From: Isoetes taiwanensis
Lineage: Eukaryota; Streptophyta; Lycopodiopsida; Isoetales; Isoetaceae
Assembly (NCBI GenBank): GCA_021234155.1
Contig: JAJEKV010000550.1
Location: 1 to 64,000, forward strand
Direction: 5' to 3'
DNA: 64,000 nucleotides
The notes under the pieces are model-generated. The model ran no database searches and was not told the DNA's origin. It saw only the letters and a program-made list of their open reading frames with translations. Shown piece after piece: positions 1-12,688 of the stretch (positions are counted from its first letter, which is position 1; each line of letters begins with the position of its first letter). The position numbers were made by a program, and so were the translations under genes.

Positions 1-144
1 CAAAACTAGCAAGATACAGTACTACATAGGTCGTTTTATTCTTGACTCGTGGCAATGGACATTTGTTCGAACGTGGCAATTGGAAAGATTTGATCAACCT
101 TACTCTTCTTCTCATCCGTTTCACAGTTCCGTTGTCTAAATCAA

Positions 145-1971
145 ATGGCGCCCAAATCGGTCCTGCTCATCTGCGGCGACTACGTTGAAGATTATGAGGT
201 TTGGGAATTGATTGTATTTCATTTGGTAACCATCTGGAAGTGGTTCTTGGGAATTACAGCTTTAGATAAGTGCATGCCTTATCCATATTCGAAATTCATT
301 TCTGTAAGCCAGATGAAGCCGCCTTTTTTATTCCTAGCAGAAGTTTCTTGTTTTGAATATTTTGTTTTGGTAATTCTTGTCGTGGTTCCTTGCTTGAGAT
401 TTTTACCATATCAGGCTTTCTGTGATGCAACTTCTAAGCTTTTCAAGCGCATTATTTTAATGTTGGTAATTTTTCGCCACTGAAGTAATAATGATATATG
501 GCATGTTTTGGCCACAGGTCATGGTTCCTTTCAAGCGTTTCAGGCTTTTGGGTGAATGTGGATGCAGTGTGTCCTGGAAAGAGAAGTGGGGAAACTTGCG
601 TAACCGCTATTCATGATTTTGTTGGACATCAGGTTAGTCCTCACATTACTTCATTGGTTATTGCAACTTTATGTTCCATTGTTTGTGTTCTTGATCTTTG
701 TTTCAGACTTATACTGAGCTCCGGGGGCATAACTTCATGTTGAATAAGACATTCGATGATGTCCATCCAGAGGACTATGATGCTTTAATTATTCCTGGAG
801 GACGTGCACCAGAATATCTTTCTCTAGACGTTTCAGTGTTAGTAATAGTCAAGAAGTTTGTCACTGCACATAAACCGATAGCTTCAATTTGTCATGGACA
901 ATTAATTCTTGCAGCTGCTGATGTATTAAATGGGAAGAGATGCACAGCTTACCCTGCTATAAAACCTGTGATTGATCTTTGTGGTGCAGTATGGGAAGAT
1001 CCCAACCCTATCTCAGCATGCTTTAGGGATGATAAGCTTATAACTGGAGCAGCTTGGCCTGGCCATCCTGAATTCATTAAGCTTATTTTAGATACACTTG
1101 GAGGCAAGATTACTGGGGGCGACAAAAAAGTCTTAATGCTTTGTGGGGTAAGACTTCTGTATGTTGCTGTTAACCCTATTATTTGACATTTATGTAGTGT
1201 ACTTAAAGTTTTCATCGTATGATAGTTCAACTGACATATGAAAGTTCCATTCTTGAAGGATTACATGGAAGATTATGAAGCGATGGTTCCATTTCAGGCA
1301 TTGCAAGCTCTTGGATATACCGTAGATGCAATTTGTCCAGGCAAAAGAGCAGGAGAAAGTTGTATAACTGCAGTGCATGATTTTGAGGGCGCACAAACTT
1401 ACAGTGAAAAGCCCGGGCATAATTTTGCGCTCAATGCTGATTTTAACGAGGTTAAAGTTGAAAGTTATGATGGGTTGCTCATTCCAGGAGGACGTGCACC
1501 TGAGTATTTGTCCTTAAATGAAAAGGTGTTGTCTATTGTTCAAGATTTTTATGCGACATAAAGCCAATAGCTTCAATATGTCATGGTCAGCAGATACTTG
1601 CAGCTGCCAATGTACTGAAGGTATCATGCAATAACCCTGTAATGGATGTAGGATTGTATGAACTGCAATCTAAATTTTTATGTCAACCTCTAAATGCATC
1701 AGAAGTTTTCCATGGTGTTAAATGTTTTTTTGCTAAGTCGGTTAGTATATGAACATTACTAAAGCTTTGTTTCATGGTTCAGGGGAAAAAATGCACTGCA
1801 TATCCATCAGTCAAAATCCAAGTTTGTTTGGCAGGGGCAGAATGGCAGGAGCCTGATCCAATAAATCTGTGCCACGTGGATGGTAATCTGATAACTGCTG
1901 CTGCTTGGCCAGGACATCCAGGGTTTATTGCACAATTTATGACTGCATTAGGTACAAAGGTGCAATTCTGA
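145..1971 (+). pseudogene. DJ1D: DJ-1 homolog D-like protein with two DJ-1/PfpI domains, frame-disrupted
   Basis: Two tandem DJ-1/PfpI domains are visible. Each has the N-terminal GDYxEDYE acidic motif, [12 protein letters not shown], the nucleophile elbow SICHGQ with its Cys, and AAWPGHP. This is the layout of plant DJ-1 homolog D, a cytosolic glyoxalase III/chaperone family of about 390 residues. Exons inferred from GT-AG borders are 145-198, 518-632, 707-1147, 1259-1620 and 1783-1971; the introns keep phase. Exon 2 needs two single-base corrections (near 532 and 545) to join its start to VNVDAVCPGKR. In exon 4 a 2-bp loss near 1559 turns the HKPIASICHG region into a stop. These are either real inactivating lesions or assembly errors. 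The family call is secure; function of this copy is doubtful. Confidence 0.85.
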
Positions 1972-3817
1972 GCTGCAGAAACTCGATTTTATATCTAAAG
2001 GCTGTTGATATTGGCTTTATATATGCTGCTCCGCTATCTGCTTGGAATTCCCACTCATACCTCAAGTATTTTTATGTGTTACCTTTGTCAATGGTAATGC
2101 TGTTGCATAATAAATAAGATGTCTTGTTTTGGCCGTCTCATTGTTATGGCATTGTTATAGTGACAACATGCACATCCATTTCTAAGGAATATGACTTTAT
2201 ATTAGCTTGCACTGCCCAATCCTCTTCTAAGAACCATCGACGACTCGAATAAATCTTTCTCGATTAGATGGAACTTCATCTTGACTTGCCAAGTGTGGAA
2301 GTTTTTAAGCCGTTTATTCGTGGATAGAGTATCCATGTTTTTCAATGATACTTTTAATGGTTTAATATGCCAATTATTTTTCATAACAATAATATCATGG
2401 CGTTACAAAAATAAATCAACGGATTTTTAGCATCGTCCAAAATTGTTGAGAAAAGAGGAATTGTCTTTGTTTCAAAAGCTGTGGCATTGCACTTCTCTTT
2501 CTACAATGATTTGGTAGCGGCGATTCTTCAAGCAAATAACAACCCTCTAGTTTAGAAGATTTGAGTCTCTTACATTTCTTACGGTTTGATTTCTTCCCTT
2601 CTTAGAATCTCCTTGTATGCTCAAGATTTCAAGCCTGAGGCCATGATACCATGACAAGAGATATGGATAGCGGAAGTATATATTGATCTGATACCATGAC
2701 AAGAGATATGGATAAGCGGAAGTATATATTGATCGATTATTTTGGAATAGCCTCGGCCTTGGCTTGTACATTTATAAAATGGATTATGAAGAGGTGTGTC
2801 TGATCATGCAGATGTGTCTCTTGGAGAGATGACCATTCTGCCCAAAGGGCATGCCACATCATCGATCGACACCAAGAGGTGCAAAATCATCCTCAACATT
2901 CCCAGCCCTTTCGGGGGAAACTTAGATGTGGTTTTTTACCGAAGTGTTTTTGGGTATTTTTTTCAAAAAATTGAGATATTCCTTTCACCTACATGCTTTC
3001 AAATAGTTACAACCATTGACACATGCAGACCATATACTATGCGGGTGCGGCGATGCGGGTACTACCAGTGCGGCACTATCATAGTTCATTTAAGCGTGGG
3101 AAAAGCAGTAGCAGGAAGAGGAAAAAATAGAAGCGATCCACGGGGAAACATAGTAACCCACGAGGCTCCAACATGGAGAAAATGGGCTATGCATGCGGCG
3201 ATCACTATCTGAATCGCTTTTGGATAGAATGAATAGGTTCTGAGATGGAGATCTAAGAAATTTCAAGAAAAGACCACGGCCCACCAGAGTTCAATGCTAC
3301 GTTAATCGACTAGTGAAGGTAGGACTCATACGAGGAGGAGTAGACAAAAGGCTGCCTTAATGGGAAGCAAGGACAAGTAGATTACATTCTACTGAAAAGG
3401 GAAATGTCGGATGCAAGGCCACGGAAATAATCTTTGAAAAGGGCGGCCGGGTGTCATTTCGAGAGAAACTACCACCTCTTTCAACGTAAAGGGAAGCACA
3501 TGTGCTATTATTCTTTGGGCGGGGCCTGACACAATGCGAGAAGAACTTGACAATCTCTTGGCGATCTTGACATGGTGACTACTCAATCTGCTTTGGAAGA
3601 CATGATTCGCGAAAATGAAGGAGGATCGCTGGTGCAAGGATTAATATAGATGAATCGTAGTATGCTTGTAGACCAATGTTCTTAGGAAACTAAACTTGTA
3701 ATTTTTTTGTTGAGACTATGTTTTAACAGTTCATGAACTACAAAGTTCAAAAGTATTTGCAATCATAACTTGCATGCGTAACAAACGTCGACTTATGATA
3801 GCAATTATCAATCTATG
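1972..3817. other. Intergenic DNA without a recognisable gene
   Basis: Only short open frames without family signatures occur here. The stretch holds a 45-bp tandem duplication (2645-2735) and moderately GC-richer unique sequence around 3000-3650. I see no RNA gene or transposon ends. Confidence 0.5.
2645..2735. repeat. Tandem duplication, about 45 bp, two copies
   Basis: A unit beginning GATACCATGACAAGAGATAT is present at 2645 and again at about 2690. The copies are nearly identical; the second has one extra A in GGATAAGCGG. Confidence 0.9.
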
Positions 3818-6800
3818 TCATTCCTCATCTAACTCATCATCTACATAAATACGCCATCTTATCCTCTTTTTTGCTGGTAACAAAATTGGCGACTCAATCA
3901 GCTCCATGAGATAGGCTGCTTGGGCTGCATAAGGTGGCAGCATACTGTTGGCAATGGCAGATCAGTTAGTTAAATATCTGCAAAAAGAATGAAAGGACAT
4001 AAAATAGTTAAAAATCAAATACCAACTAGTCATCTGGTTCATCCACATCCTCGCCATAATGTCTGCCTCATCAACATTTACAGAAATGTCTTCAATGGCA
4101 TGTTCTTTAACAATTCTAGCATCAATGTTTGCGTGTTTTTAAGACAACCGATTGTCTTTAACATCTTCATACATGTCTCGGTCTTGCTCTAGGCCATAAT
4201 AATGTCTACCACGAATTGCACATGCCTCCATAAGTGAACCAACACCCGACATTAAATCCAACACCAATGAATTTGTCGGGGAAAAGCTAGATACAATGAA
4301 CTCCATGAAACAGACTGATTTCTCAAGATTGGACCTGTCATTTCTTTTCTTGGACACAAATAACTTCTCTTCATCTGGCAAGTAATGCACAATTGTCGAT
4401 GCATGCTGATTAAGGTCTGCACTGCTGAAGACATTCTTAGAGATCCTTGGTGTTTTCAGCCCTGCTCTAGAATACACTTGATAAGCAAAGGTGGTTATTG
4501 GTAATTGTACCAAGCTCATCTGTAGTAAAGCCGAAGGGTGTGGAACTGTATATATGATACAGTCTCCTTTTCTACAAATTTCTTTTCTTTGCATTGAAAT
4601 CGATATTAGGTAGCTGATCATCTGTGCATATGACTATGAAAAAGCCATTGTCATCCATACATAAATTTGCAATGGTAGTGATGTTCTCAATGAAGGTGGA
4701 GTCGCATGAATTCCATTGTAGATTTGTAGAATGACCACATGTTGGGTATTGATTTGTAGGAAGATCACAAAAAATGATGTGGCAACCCCAATCCCTGTTC
4801 TTCCCATTCCTTTTATAAGCATGATCAGCTAGCTTATTCTGTTTTCCAAATTCTCAAAGTACTTTGAAAATGGATGTCTCTGATACTGAAGTGAAACTTG
4901 CAGTCAAAGCAGATGCACTTGCCCATACATAACCTATAGAGCAACTACCATATTTCTTTACATCATTTTCAGCAGGATCACCATGTCCTGATATTTGAGA
5001 ATCCTTACTAAACCTATTGAGGATGACATCTTGGCTATCATGCATATGTGCCAAGTTGTCATCATTCTCTTCATCTGATATGACAATATCACGTCTACTT
5101 TTTTTTTTTTTTTTTTAACTTCTCCTTGCGTTTTCTTTTGGTATTTTCCATCTCTGGACTTGGCACATCCTGCGAATTTGATGGATTAATTGAGTCTATA
5201 TTTGTTTGCGAACATGCTGCCTATGTATCCTTATTTGGATACTCACTCTCTGGAAAATCTAACCACCAAGGACACTCTTCAATTTCAAATTCTACTAATC
5301 TTGAATTGAATCTCTTATTCAGATTGTCTGAGTACATCCATCCTTGATCATCTGTTTGCTTCCATGGTAGGACAGTACTTGGTAATTTGTCCACGTACTT
5401 CTTATGAATAGCATGCTTAATGTACCTGGAAATGGCAAGAAAGAATAATTTTTAGTGAAGCAAAAAGTATTGAATTTAGATCAATAAGATTTCTATGTTA
5501 GAGTACCTGAAGACTGTTCTTTTCGCACAATTGAGAAGATCATGTGCTTTATCGTAAGAAACGGTGTGGGACATGTGTTTCTCATTGTTGACGAATATCT
5601 TCTTCCTGTACTCCATTTTCATGTAACGGAACCAAGTATGTACTGTTTCTGTAGTGTTCTCTAAATGAACAAATTCAGGCTCATCCTCTTGTAGGCATTT
5701 AGAAGCTCCTTGCCTTTTTTTAGTACATGCTCCAACCAAGTTTCTTTCTTGATCCATTCATGAAAATGCCTGTCATTACCTGGCATTCTGTAGCTATTCA
5801 TGAGGTTTGACTCAGTAGTGATAAGCAATATCCAATTGTTTCTAACATCATTGTCTACTGTTGCCTTGGCCATATCATATAACTTTTCTAGTGTCAATCT
5901 AAAATCTTTTGTGCTCACATCTTTGGAGGTCACTGCCTTAAGCCATGTTGGTCCCAAGCTAGGGCAAACAATTGCTAAGTATTTATGTAGCTTATTTGTC
6001 CATCTTCTTCTAACTTCTTTCACGGATTTTTCTCTGCTTTTAACTCTGGCATTTTTTGTGTGTGGACCTTCAGCAACACTTCAATGTCATTTTCAATATT
6101 GGCCTGCACATACTCGTTGTTAGTTCACACTACAAGTAAAATATTATTTGCTTGCTACATTTAACGTACCTTGTATAAGATCTGAGCTAGCATGAATCTA
6201 GTCAGAGGGTACCAAGGTTCCTCTCCAAGCACTTTCACTTCTTTAGCTCTAGCTTTTGCTATCTCTTCTTCTGTCACTTCTTTGGTAAACATTCTTAAGT
6301 CTCTGGTTGCCACTTTGTGCACTGCATACAAAATGTCCTTGAGTGTCTCTCTTACAACTCCTTTCTCGTTCAGTCTACACGGAAAAAGCATTGATAAAGT
6401 ACAAATACTGGCAAACAATTTATGACAAGCTCAAAATCTCACTCATTAATTCTTCTCATTGCAGTTATGAGTTCAGCTTCTCTTTTTCTATCAACCTCCA
6501 TAAAGGTTGCTTGAACTCTGATGTGCATGTTCGGGGCATATGTGTATCTTTCAGAAATTTCCTCCATCCATGCATTGGTACGATGGTTCCCGTCCCAGCA
6601 CAAAAACATCTTACCTGATAGATCAGACCAATGTGGATTAGTGGACAGTTCCAGCTCAAAGTTTTCGTTCTCCACTTGCCAACTATCATCCCAAGAACTG
6701 ATCAAATCCTCGGTAACTGGAGTCTCTTTACGCTTGGGTTCCTTTATGGACAGTATGAATTGTCCTTTTTGCATAATATAACCGTCTCTTCTTAAAATAT

Positions 6801-7183
6801 CACACAACTGTTGGCAGTTTGGTGTAACCATTCTCACAGCCTCGTGTATTTGTATTCTGCATAATGGAATGAGGGGTGAAGGAGGTTCCCTGTTTATCTC
6901 TAGCTCTCATAATTGTATTTTGCACGTATGAAATCAACACCATATAGTATTCTGCTTGAAATCTTATAGTATTTTGCGAATCTTGTTATACAGTATAGCA
7001 AATTTTGTACTTGCATACCCCACAAACGAGGAACTTTACGTACGGTGTAGATTAAGGAATAAGGGGTGAATATGCCTATCCAATGACTCTAGTTGCGGAG
7101 TCACCCGTATGAATATGCACCCAAACCAAAGGGGTTTAAGGGGGATTTTAATTTAAATGTGTTGGACCCAATGGTTGTGTTAA

Positions 7184-7260
7184 TTAATGTCAATGGTAGT
7201 TATGTGTTGGTTGTTAATGTCAATGGTTGTTATGTGTTGGTTGTTATGTGGGGGTTTAAT
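7184..7260. repeat. Short 30-bp tandem repeat, about 2.5 units
   Basis: The segment AATGTCAATGGT followed by TATGTGTTGGTTGT recurs with a 30-bp period from about 7186. It lies in the probable intron between exons 2 and 3 of the ParB/methyltransferase gene. The rest of 6857-7980 holds no recognisable exon. Confidence 0.8.
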
Positions 7261-7984
7261 TTTTATATGTTGGATGTTAATGGTTTGTGTTGCAAAATTT
7301 TTTTTTTTTGGCCTTGGAGGGGCCTTAAGGACATCCTGACCCCCCTCCCCGGTGAGACAAACATTTTAGAATTCAAACCGAGAAAAAACTAGAATTCATT
7401 TGAGGCTTTCATCACTGTAGCTTTTGAATTTCATCACAATAAAACAAATAGAACATAAGTAAAAGTTACCATAAAGATAGAGCAGATTGATCCCATTATT
7501 CGAAAGTCATAAAGTTTGCAACACCCATACACAAACATTTTTGCAACCTGGAAGTTAACAACAACCTTTGGCCTCCGTGGATTCTTGTGGTGAGAAACCA
7601 AAGTGGAAACTTTTACGCTTGTTAGCACAAGGATCTAGAAGCCTCAAAATCTAAAAAATGCATGGTAATTTTTGCAGGCTTCATTGAATGAGCCATAAAA
7701 CAATATCAATAAGCGCAATCTGTATTAATCAATTTGGTAGGATGTAAAGCCTACCAAACCCGGCCGGAAAATTGCTGTTTTAGCATAGATAACTTAACCA
7801 AACATATCCATATCATACACTATCAAAAGATCTCGGAGAGAGCTTTCCAACATAATAAAAATCATCTCAAGCGAGCTCTACGGATCAAAAGTTATGATAA
7901 GAAATGTGTTGCGTGGGGAAAGCGCACTACATGCGCACTTCATGTGCCCATTATGCACCACACACACAAAAGAGGACTTTTGTT

Positions 7985-8120
7985 GTGAGCCATTGGTTGT
8001 TGACCATTATGCACCCACACACACAAAAAGAGCTTTTGTTGTGAGCCATTGGTTGTTGACCATTATGCACCTACACGCACAAAAAAGGGCTTTTGTTGTG
8101 AGCCATTGGTTGTTGACCAT
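7985..8120. repeat. 56-57-bp tandem repeat, two full copies and one partial
   Basis: The unit starts GTGAGCCATTGGTTGTTGAC at 7985, 8041 and 8098 and contains a CA-rich stretch and TTTTGTT. The third copy is continuous with the dispersed repeat at 8099-8280, so the array is a local amplification of one end of that repeat. Confidence 0.9.
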
Positions 8121-8280
8121 TGGAAAAAAAAAAAAGGGCTAAAATCAATGGCTCAGAAATGGTGCACTCTAGATGTACGCATTAGTACATCCATTTGAAT
8201 ACATCACGAAATCATAGGAAAACCTTAGTGAAAAGCGTACAAAAACACAAAGAAAACCCCCTGTTATTATGCTACATATT
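8099..8280 (-). repeat. Dispersed repeat, copy A (inverted relative to copy B at 62 kb)
   Basis: The reverse complement aligns over about 190 bp with 62010-62205. Shared blocks include AATATGTAGCATAATAACAG, GGGGGTTTTCTTTGTG and ACTAATGCGTACATCTAGAG. Copy A abuts the end of exon 2 of the ParB/methyltransferase gene at 8281. It is a non-autonomous interspersed element of unknown class. Confidence 0.85.
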
Positions 8281-8418
8281 AATGTCTGTGATACTTGATT
8301 CACAATGAATGAAGCTGGCAGCTCGTCATTATCCCCATCACATTGTTGTGTGGCCCTAATACTATCTCCTCTTTGTTGTTGCATGACATCTATAGTTTCT
8401 CCTTTCCCTTCATCCGAG

Positions 8419-8432
8419 TTTACTACATTATC
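8419..8432. repeat. Target-site duplication, left copy, of the LINE
   Basis: TTTACTACATTATC here is identical to 15446-15459. It directly precedes the T8 run that is the poly(A) tail of the minus-strand LINE. Confidence 0.9.
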
Positions 8433-9022
8433 TTTTTTTTAATTGAAGGCTTAGTATTTATATTAATGTAGATATATGTGTACATATGAACATATGTATA
8501 TACATATGTTTACAAAAAGTAACCGATTTGGGTAGGGTTGGTTGTGGAGACCCTTCAACATAATATCTAGAGAAAATATTTAGGCCTGTTATAGGCCTGA
8601 ACCTTTATCACAAAAGGATTTCAGTTTATATAAGACAATAACAGAGTTTTTATGACCTCAGTCTTCATTCCGAAAATCTCCTTTTCTTGGGCTCGCCCGC
8701 ATCGTGATCCTTTCTCCCCATTCCTTTGGTGGCCCTTATGAATAGACAGAATGGGCACTTGCATAAATGAGCTTTCCCTGGATTAAATCTTCCTTTCTTG
8801 TCTTTTGCCCCGCATAAAATATCCCTCTTTGCATCATAAGCTGTGTTACAGGCACAATTACAGTGACATACATCTTCATGTGCTATCGGGATCTCGACCC
8901 CAAACTGAGTTAGCCATAGCGCATTAGAGTGAAGGTCAATCCTTTTCCACTTCAGCTTCTTTACCAACACCAGAATGTTTCCTGAGAATTTCAAACTAAA
9001 GTTAGACAAAGATGAAAAGAGT

Positions 9023-12000
9023 TCAAATATGAATACCGAAAATCTCCTCAATCCAATTAATATCATATTTAGTTTGCTCAATGATAGCCTGAGGCCAAAT
9101 AATCTCCTCTTTGAAGATCAGGGAATTTCTTCCCTTCCACATCCTCCAAAGGAGAAGATAAATACGCCAATTTGATGGATTTTCAGGAAGAAAGAAGTCC
9201 GTGGGGCTCATGGTCCTAAGATTGGGCATATTAAGCTCAGTCTCGGCTAACTCCAGAGTCCATTCAGCCCATAGACAGTTTCTGAAAAGATGATTCTCAT
9301 CTTCCTGATCCTGCATACATCGCACACAAATGTTAGAGTCTGTCATATTCATTCTCCATCTTTTCATATTTGTTGCAAGAGCCTTATGCCAAAGCTGCCA
9401 CATAAAGGCTTTGACTTTTGGGTGAATTGGACACTTCCAAAGAAAGATGAGATTCCTTTTGATCCTCAAGTGATCAGTATTCCATTTGATATGGATTGTT
9501 ATATCCTGATCTCTGTTCAGGAATTTATAAGCTCTTTTAACTTTGTATCCACTGAACCCATTTATGTGCCACGAATCTTCTGAATGGTGCCACTGTCCAC
9601 TAGCAAGTCTTTGGGTAATACTATTGAAAAGCATTTCAGACTCTTTCCCCAGATCCCTCAGAACAGAGGTATGATAGTCAAAATTATTGGTAATGTCCCT
9701 GATGAACACAATTCCCCTGTTAGTCCATTGTTTAGTAAGGGTAGGAAAATGAGAGGCTAAACAAGTATTAGGATCATCCAGAATGAGAGAAGGGCTCCAG
9801 AAGATCGCTTGATCCTGAGAAAGGCCCTCCTTCCAAGTGTACATGCCTTTAACCTCGATCCACGCCCTGATCCACTTTTTAATAATTTGTGGGATGGAAT
9901 TTGGGATGGTGAAGGGAAAGAAAATACTAAAGGGAAGGTGCATCTTAAGTCCCCTCCACCCAAAGGGATGGCATCTCCCGATATAATGTTTGATCAGAGC
10001 CTTGGCCGGGTGATAAATCTGATCTGTACAGGCTCTGTAGAAGTATTTAGCAGCTAAAGCAGTTGCTTGCTTTTCGATGTTAATAACCCCCAATCCTCCC
10101 ATGCTTTTAGTTTTGCAACACTCCTTCATGGAGACTGGAATCCAGCATCTTCTGTTTGTACCCCCTGCAATGAATCTACCAATAATACTTTGCATTTTAG
10201 AATAGACCTTTTTAGGGGCCATAATAATAGATGACTGATAAACCTGAGAAGAGGAGATAACAGAGTTTGCAAGAATAGCCCTACCATTCTTAGAAAGAAA
10301 TTTAGAGTTAATAGAGTCCACCTTCCTGTAGAATTTGTCCAAGAGATCCCCCCACAGGTCACTCGCGTTCACCCTAATTGCATAGGGGATCCCCAAGATT
10401 TTGGTTTTGGTGGTAGGAGAGAGATACATACATCCGAGAGATAAAGCTGCTTGCTCCCCTTTAGTCTGATCCCTTGAAATCAGCTTTGTCTTGGTCGGGT
10501 TGATATTGCATCCGGAGCATCTTCCAAAGTCTTCGAGAATCTGCTGTGTAGTTTGAATAGACTGATTGTCCAGATTCATAAAAAGAAAGGTATCATCTGC
10601 AAAATGAACATTGAGAATATCCTCCATCTCTTGATTAGGGGGGAGTTTGAGCCCTTTAAACCCATTAAGATTCCTAAGCTTTTGGAAATTACTATGCAGA
10701 CCTTCCATGACTATTAGAAATAAAAAAGGTGCCAGGGGGCATCCTTGTTTTACTCCTCTTTTTATGTCAAAGAAGGGACTGCATTCCCCATTGATTAGGA
10801 CAGCTGATCTTGAGTTTTTCAGAATCGCCATGAAAATAGAAATTACCTCTTCCGAAAATCCTAAACTCCGGCTACATTCTTGCAAAAATTTCCAACTTAC
10901 TGTGTCGAAGGCTTTGGTGATGTCCAATTTCAGAAGCCCTATGTTTTGTTTAGTTTCCTTGGCCCAACTGATCCCTAGAGATGCTGCTGCAACATTGTCC
11001 AAAATGTATCTCCCTTTCAAGTAGGCACTTTGTGTCTTACTTATGATCTCATCAAGGATAGGCTTGACTCTAGCTGCAATTGAACCTGAAATAAGCTTAT
11101 AGAGCACATTGGAAAGTGAGATAGGCCTATAATCAGAAAAAGAGATGGGCATGTCAGTTTTAGGTATGAGAGCAATAAGGCTAGTATTGATCCTGCAGTC
11201 CAACCCTTTGGTTAGTAAGAATTCATTAGCAATGAAAACCACAAAATTACCCAAAAGCCCCCATGCCTTCTTGAAGAATTCAGCAGGGAGGCCATCCGGA
11301 CCCGGAGTTTTGCCATTTTCCATTTCATTTAGCACCTTAAAGATTTCCTCATTGTTGAAAGGTCTAGACATGCTGTTGTTCATGGCGTTAGTAACTCTGG
11401 CCTGAATATCAATGAAGTTATGTATGTCTTGAGAGCTCGTATCCCTGATAGTACCCATAATTCTGATAAAATGCTCCTTAGCAGCCTCTTTGAGATGATT
11501 GTCCTCAACAATATTATTTCCCTCCCAAAGAACACTATATATATGATTCTTCTTAATCCTCCCTTTTGCCTTAATGAAAAAGTATTTGGAGTTGGCCCTC
11601 TCATCTTCCCTTAACTCTTTGACTTTGGCTTTAGTCTTCCAACCCTTTGCAATCCTGATTTCTTCCCTTTCAATCTGAATTTTAAGATTCTCCTTATTCT
11701 GACCTTGAGCTATTCCATACTGATTTCTCAACTCTTGCAGGTGAATAGTCTCTTTCTGGTAGATCTCCTTCCCCCAAACTTTTAACCAATTCTTTATGTT
11801 TTTAGAGGTCTTAACCCACCAATCCATCCACCCGAGTTCATTACTGGGCTTATCTTCCATATCCAACACCTGAGCTAGCCTGGTAATGAAATCATCTTGA
11901 TCCAGCAGATTAGTATTAAGCTTAAAATAGGAATTCCTTTTCCTCTGATTATTGTTGGCATTGATATTAATGATATTAATAAGCTGGGGATAATGATCAG

Positions 12001-12688
12001 AGATAGTGTAATTCGAGAGGTTGGAGACTCTAGAGCTGCTGTTCCATAATGATTCACTAAGGTAAAACCTATCATGAATACAGCAGATAGGCTGGATTCT
12101 GTGATTATTCCAGCTATAGGAATGAGGAACCACTCTTGCCAAATTTAGGTGGTGATTTGTAAGCAAAGTCATCCATTTATCATTCTCTTCCCCGCTAAGG
12201 GCTCTGAAATTAGCACTCCTCATATACTCATGAGTAACCATATTAAAATCACCCCCCATTATGATCTCATCATAAGGGATACTATTCAAACCATTAGTTA
12301 TAATATTCCAGAGCTGAGCCCTCTCAGCCGGCTGATGATAGGCATAAATGTTCACAAAAGCAATCATATTGTTCCCTATATTGCCATGTAAAATCTGCCA
12401 CCTCTTACTACCATCCTGCATCATCTGAATATCACTTAAATTAATCCTATTATGCCAAGCAATAGAAATACCTGCCGAAGAATTGTTTGCTTTTAGAGAC
12501 CACTGGTTAAAATTATTAGGCAACACTTCTCTAATTATATTATCAATACTATCATCATGGATCTTGTGTTCTTGGAAGAAAATGAAGTCTAAATTCATAG
12601 AAGCAAGACAAACCTTCACCCTTCCTCTTTTCATATTAGAATTAATGCCCTGCAGGTTCCAGGTAATACCCTTAAGATTTATGTCCAT
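9023..12688 (-). CDS. LINE ORF2: endonuclease and reverse transcriptase, 1221 aa, intact
   Basis: The N-terminal apurinic-like endonuclease (exonuclease-endonuclease-phosphatase fold) shows TWNLQGIN, the catalytic Glu in FFQEHKIH, GGDFNMV and the terminal SDHYP. The reverse transcriptase shows TPGPDGLPAEFF, DYRPISLSNV, LDITKAFDTV, GVKQGCPLAP and the catalytic FADD. The C-terminus has the zf-RVT pattern HPKVKAFMWQLWHKAL with ICVRC and a later H/C pair. Together these perform target-primed reverse transcription. No RNase H domain is evident. ATG 12688 overlaps the ORF1 stop in ATGGACATAA, which suggests reinitiation or coupled translation. No frame lesion exists in 3.66 kb. Confidence 0.95.
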   Translation of the reverse strand: MDINLKGITWNLQGINSNMKRGRVKVCLASMNLDFIFFQEHKIHDDSIDNIIREVLPNNFNQWSLKANNSSAGISIAWHNRINLSDIQMMQDGSKRWQILHGNIGNNMIAFVNIYAYHQPAERAQLWNIITNGLNSIPYDEIIMGGDFNMVTHEYMRSANFRALSGEENDKWMTLLTNHHLNLARVVPHSYSWNNHRIQPICCIHDRFYLSESLWNSSSRVSNLSNYTISDHYPQLINIININANNNQRKRNSYFKLNTNLLDQDDFITRLAQVLDMEDKPSNELGWMDWWVKTSKNIKNWLKVWGKEIYQKETIHLQELRNQYGIAQGQNKENLKIQIEREEIRIAKGWKTKAKVKELREDERANSKYFFIKAKGRIKKNHIYSVLWEGNNIVEDNHLKEAAKEHFIRIMGTIRDTSSQDIHNFIDIQARVTNAMNNSMSRPFNNEEIFKVLNEMENGKTPGPDGLPAEFFKKAWGLLGNFVVFIANEFLLTKGLDCRINTSLIALIPKTDMPISFSDYRPISLSNVLYKLISGSIAARVKPILDEIISKTQSAYLKGRYILDNVAAASLGISWAKETKQNIGLLKLDITKAFDTVSWKFLQECSRSLGFSEEVISIFMAILKNSRSAVLINGECSPFFDIKRGVKQGCPLAPFLFLIVMEGLHSNFQKLRNLNGFKGLKLPPNQEMEDILNVHFADDTFLFMNLDNQSIQTTQQILEDFGRCSGCNINPTKTKLISRDQTKGEQAALSLGCMYLSPTTKTKILGIPYAIRVNASDLWGDLLDKFYRKVDSINSKFLSKNGRAILANSVISSSQVYQSSIIMAPKKVYSKMQSIIGRFIAGGTNRRCWIPVSMKECCKTKSMGGLGVINIEKQATALAAKYFYRACTDQIYHPAKALIKHYIGRCHPFGWRGLKMHLPFSIFFPFTIPNSIPQIIKKWIRAWIEVKGMYTWKEGLSQDQAIFWSPSLILDDPNTCLASHFPTLTKQWTNRGIVFIRDITNNFDYHTSVLRDLGKESEMLFNSITQRLASGQWHHSEDSWHINGFSGYKVKRAYKFLNRDQDITIHIKWNTDHLRIKRNLIFLWKCPIHPKVKAFMWQLWHKALATNMKRWRMNMTDSNICVRCMQDQEDENHLFRNCLWAEWTLELAETELNMPNLRTMSPTDFFLPENPSNWRIYLLLWRMWKGRNSLIFKEEIIWPQAIIEQTKYDINWIEEIFGIHI

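Noticed and set aside
7093-7392. 99-aa ORF with Val/Asn repeats
   Set aside because: It is produced by a 30-bp tandem repeat.
8665-9081. 138-aa minus-strand ORF after LINE ORF2, Cys-rich
   Set aside because: It overlaps the ORF2 end and lies in the 3' region; Cys spacing matches no knuckle clearly. It may be a diverged 3' domain but cannot be supported.
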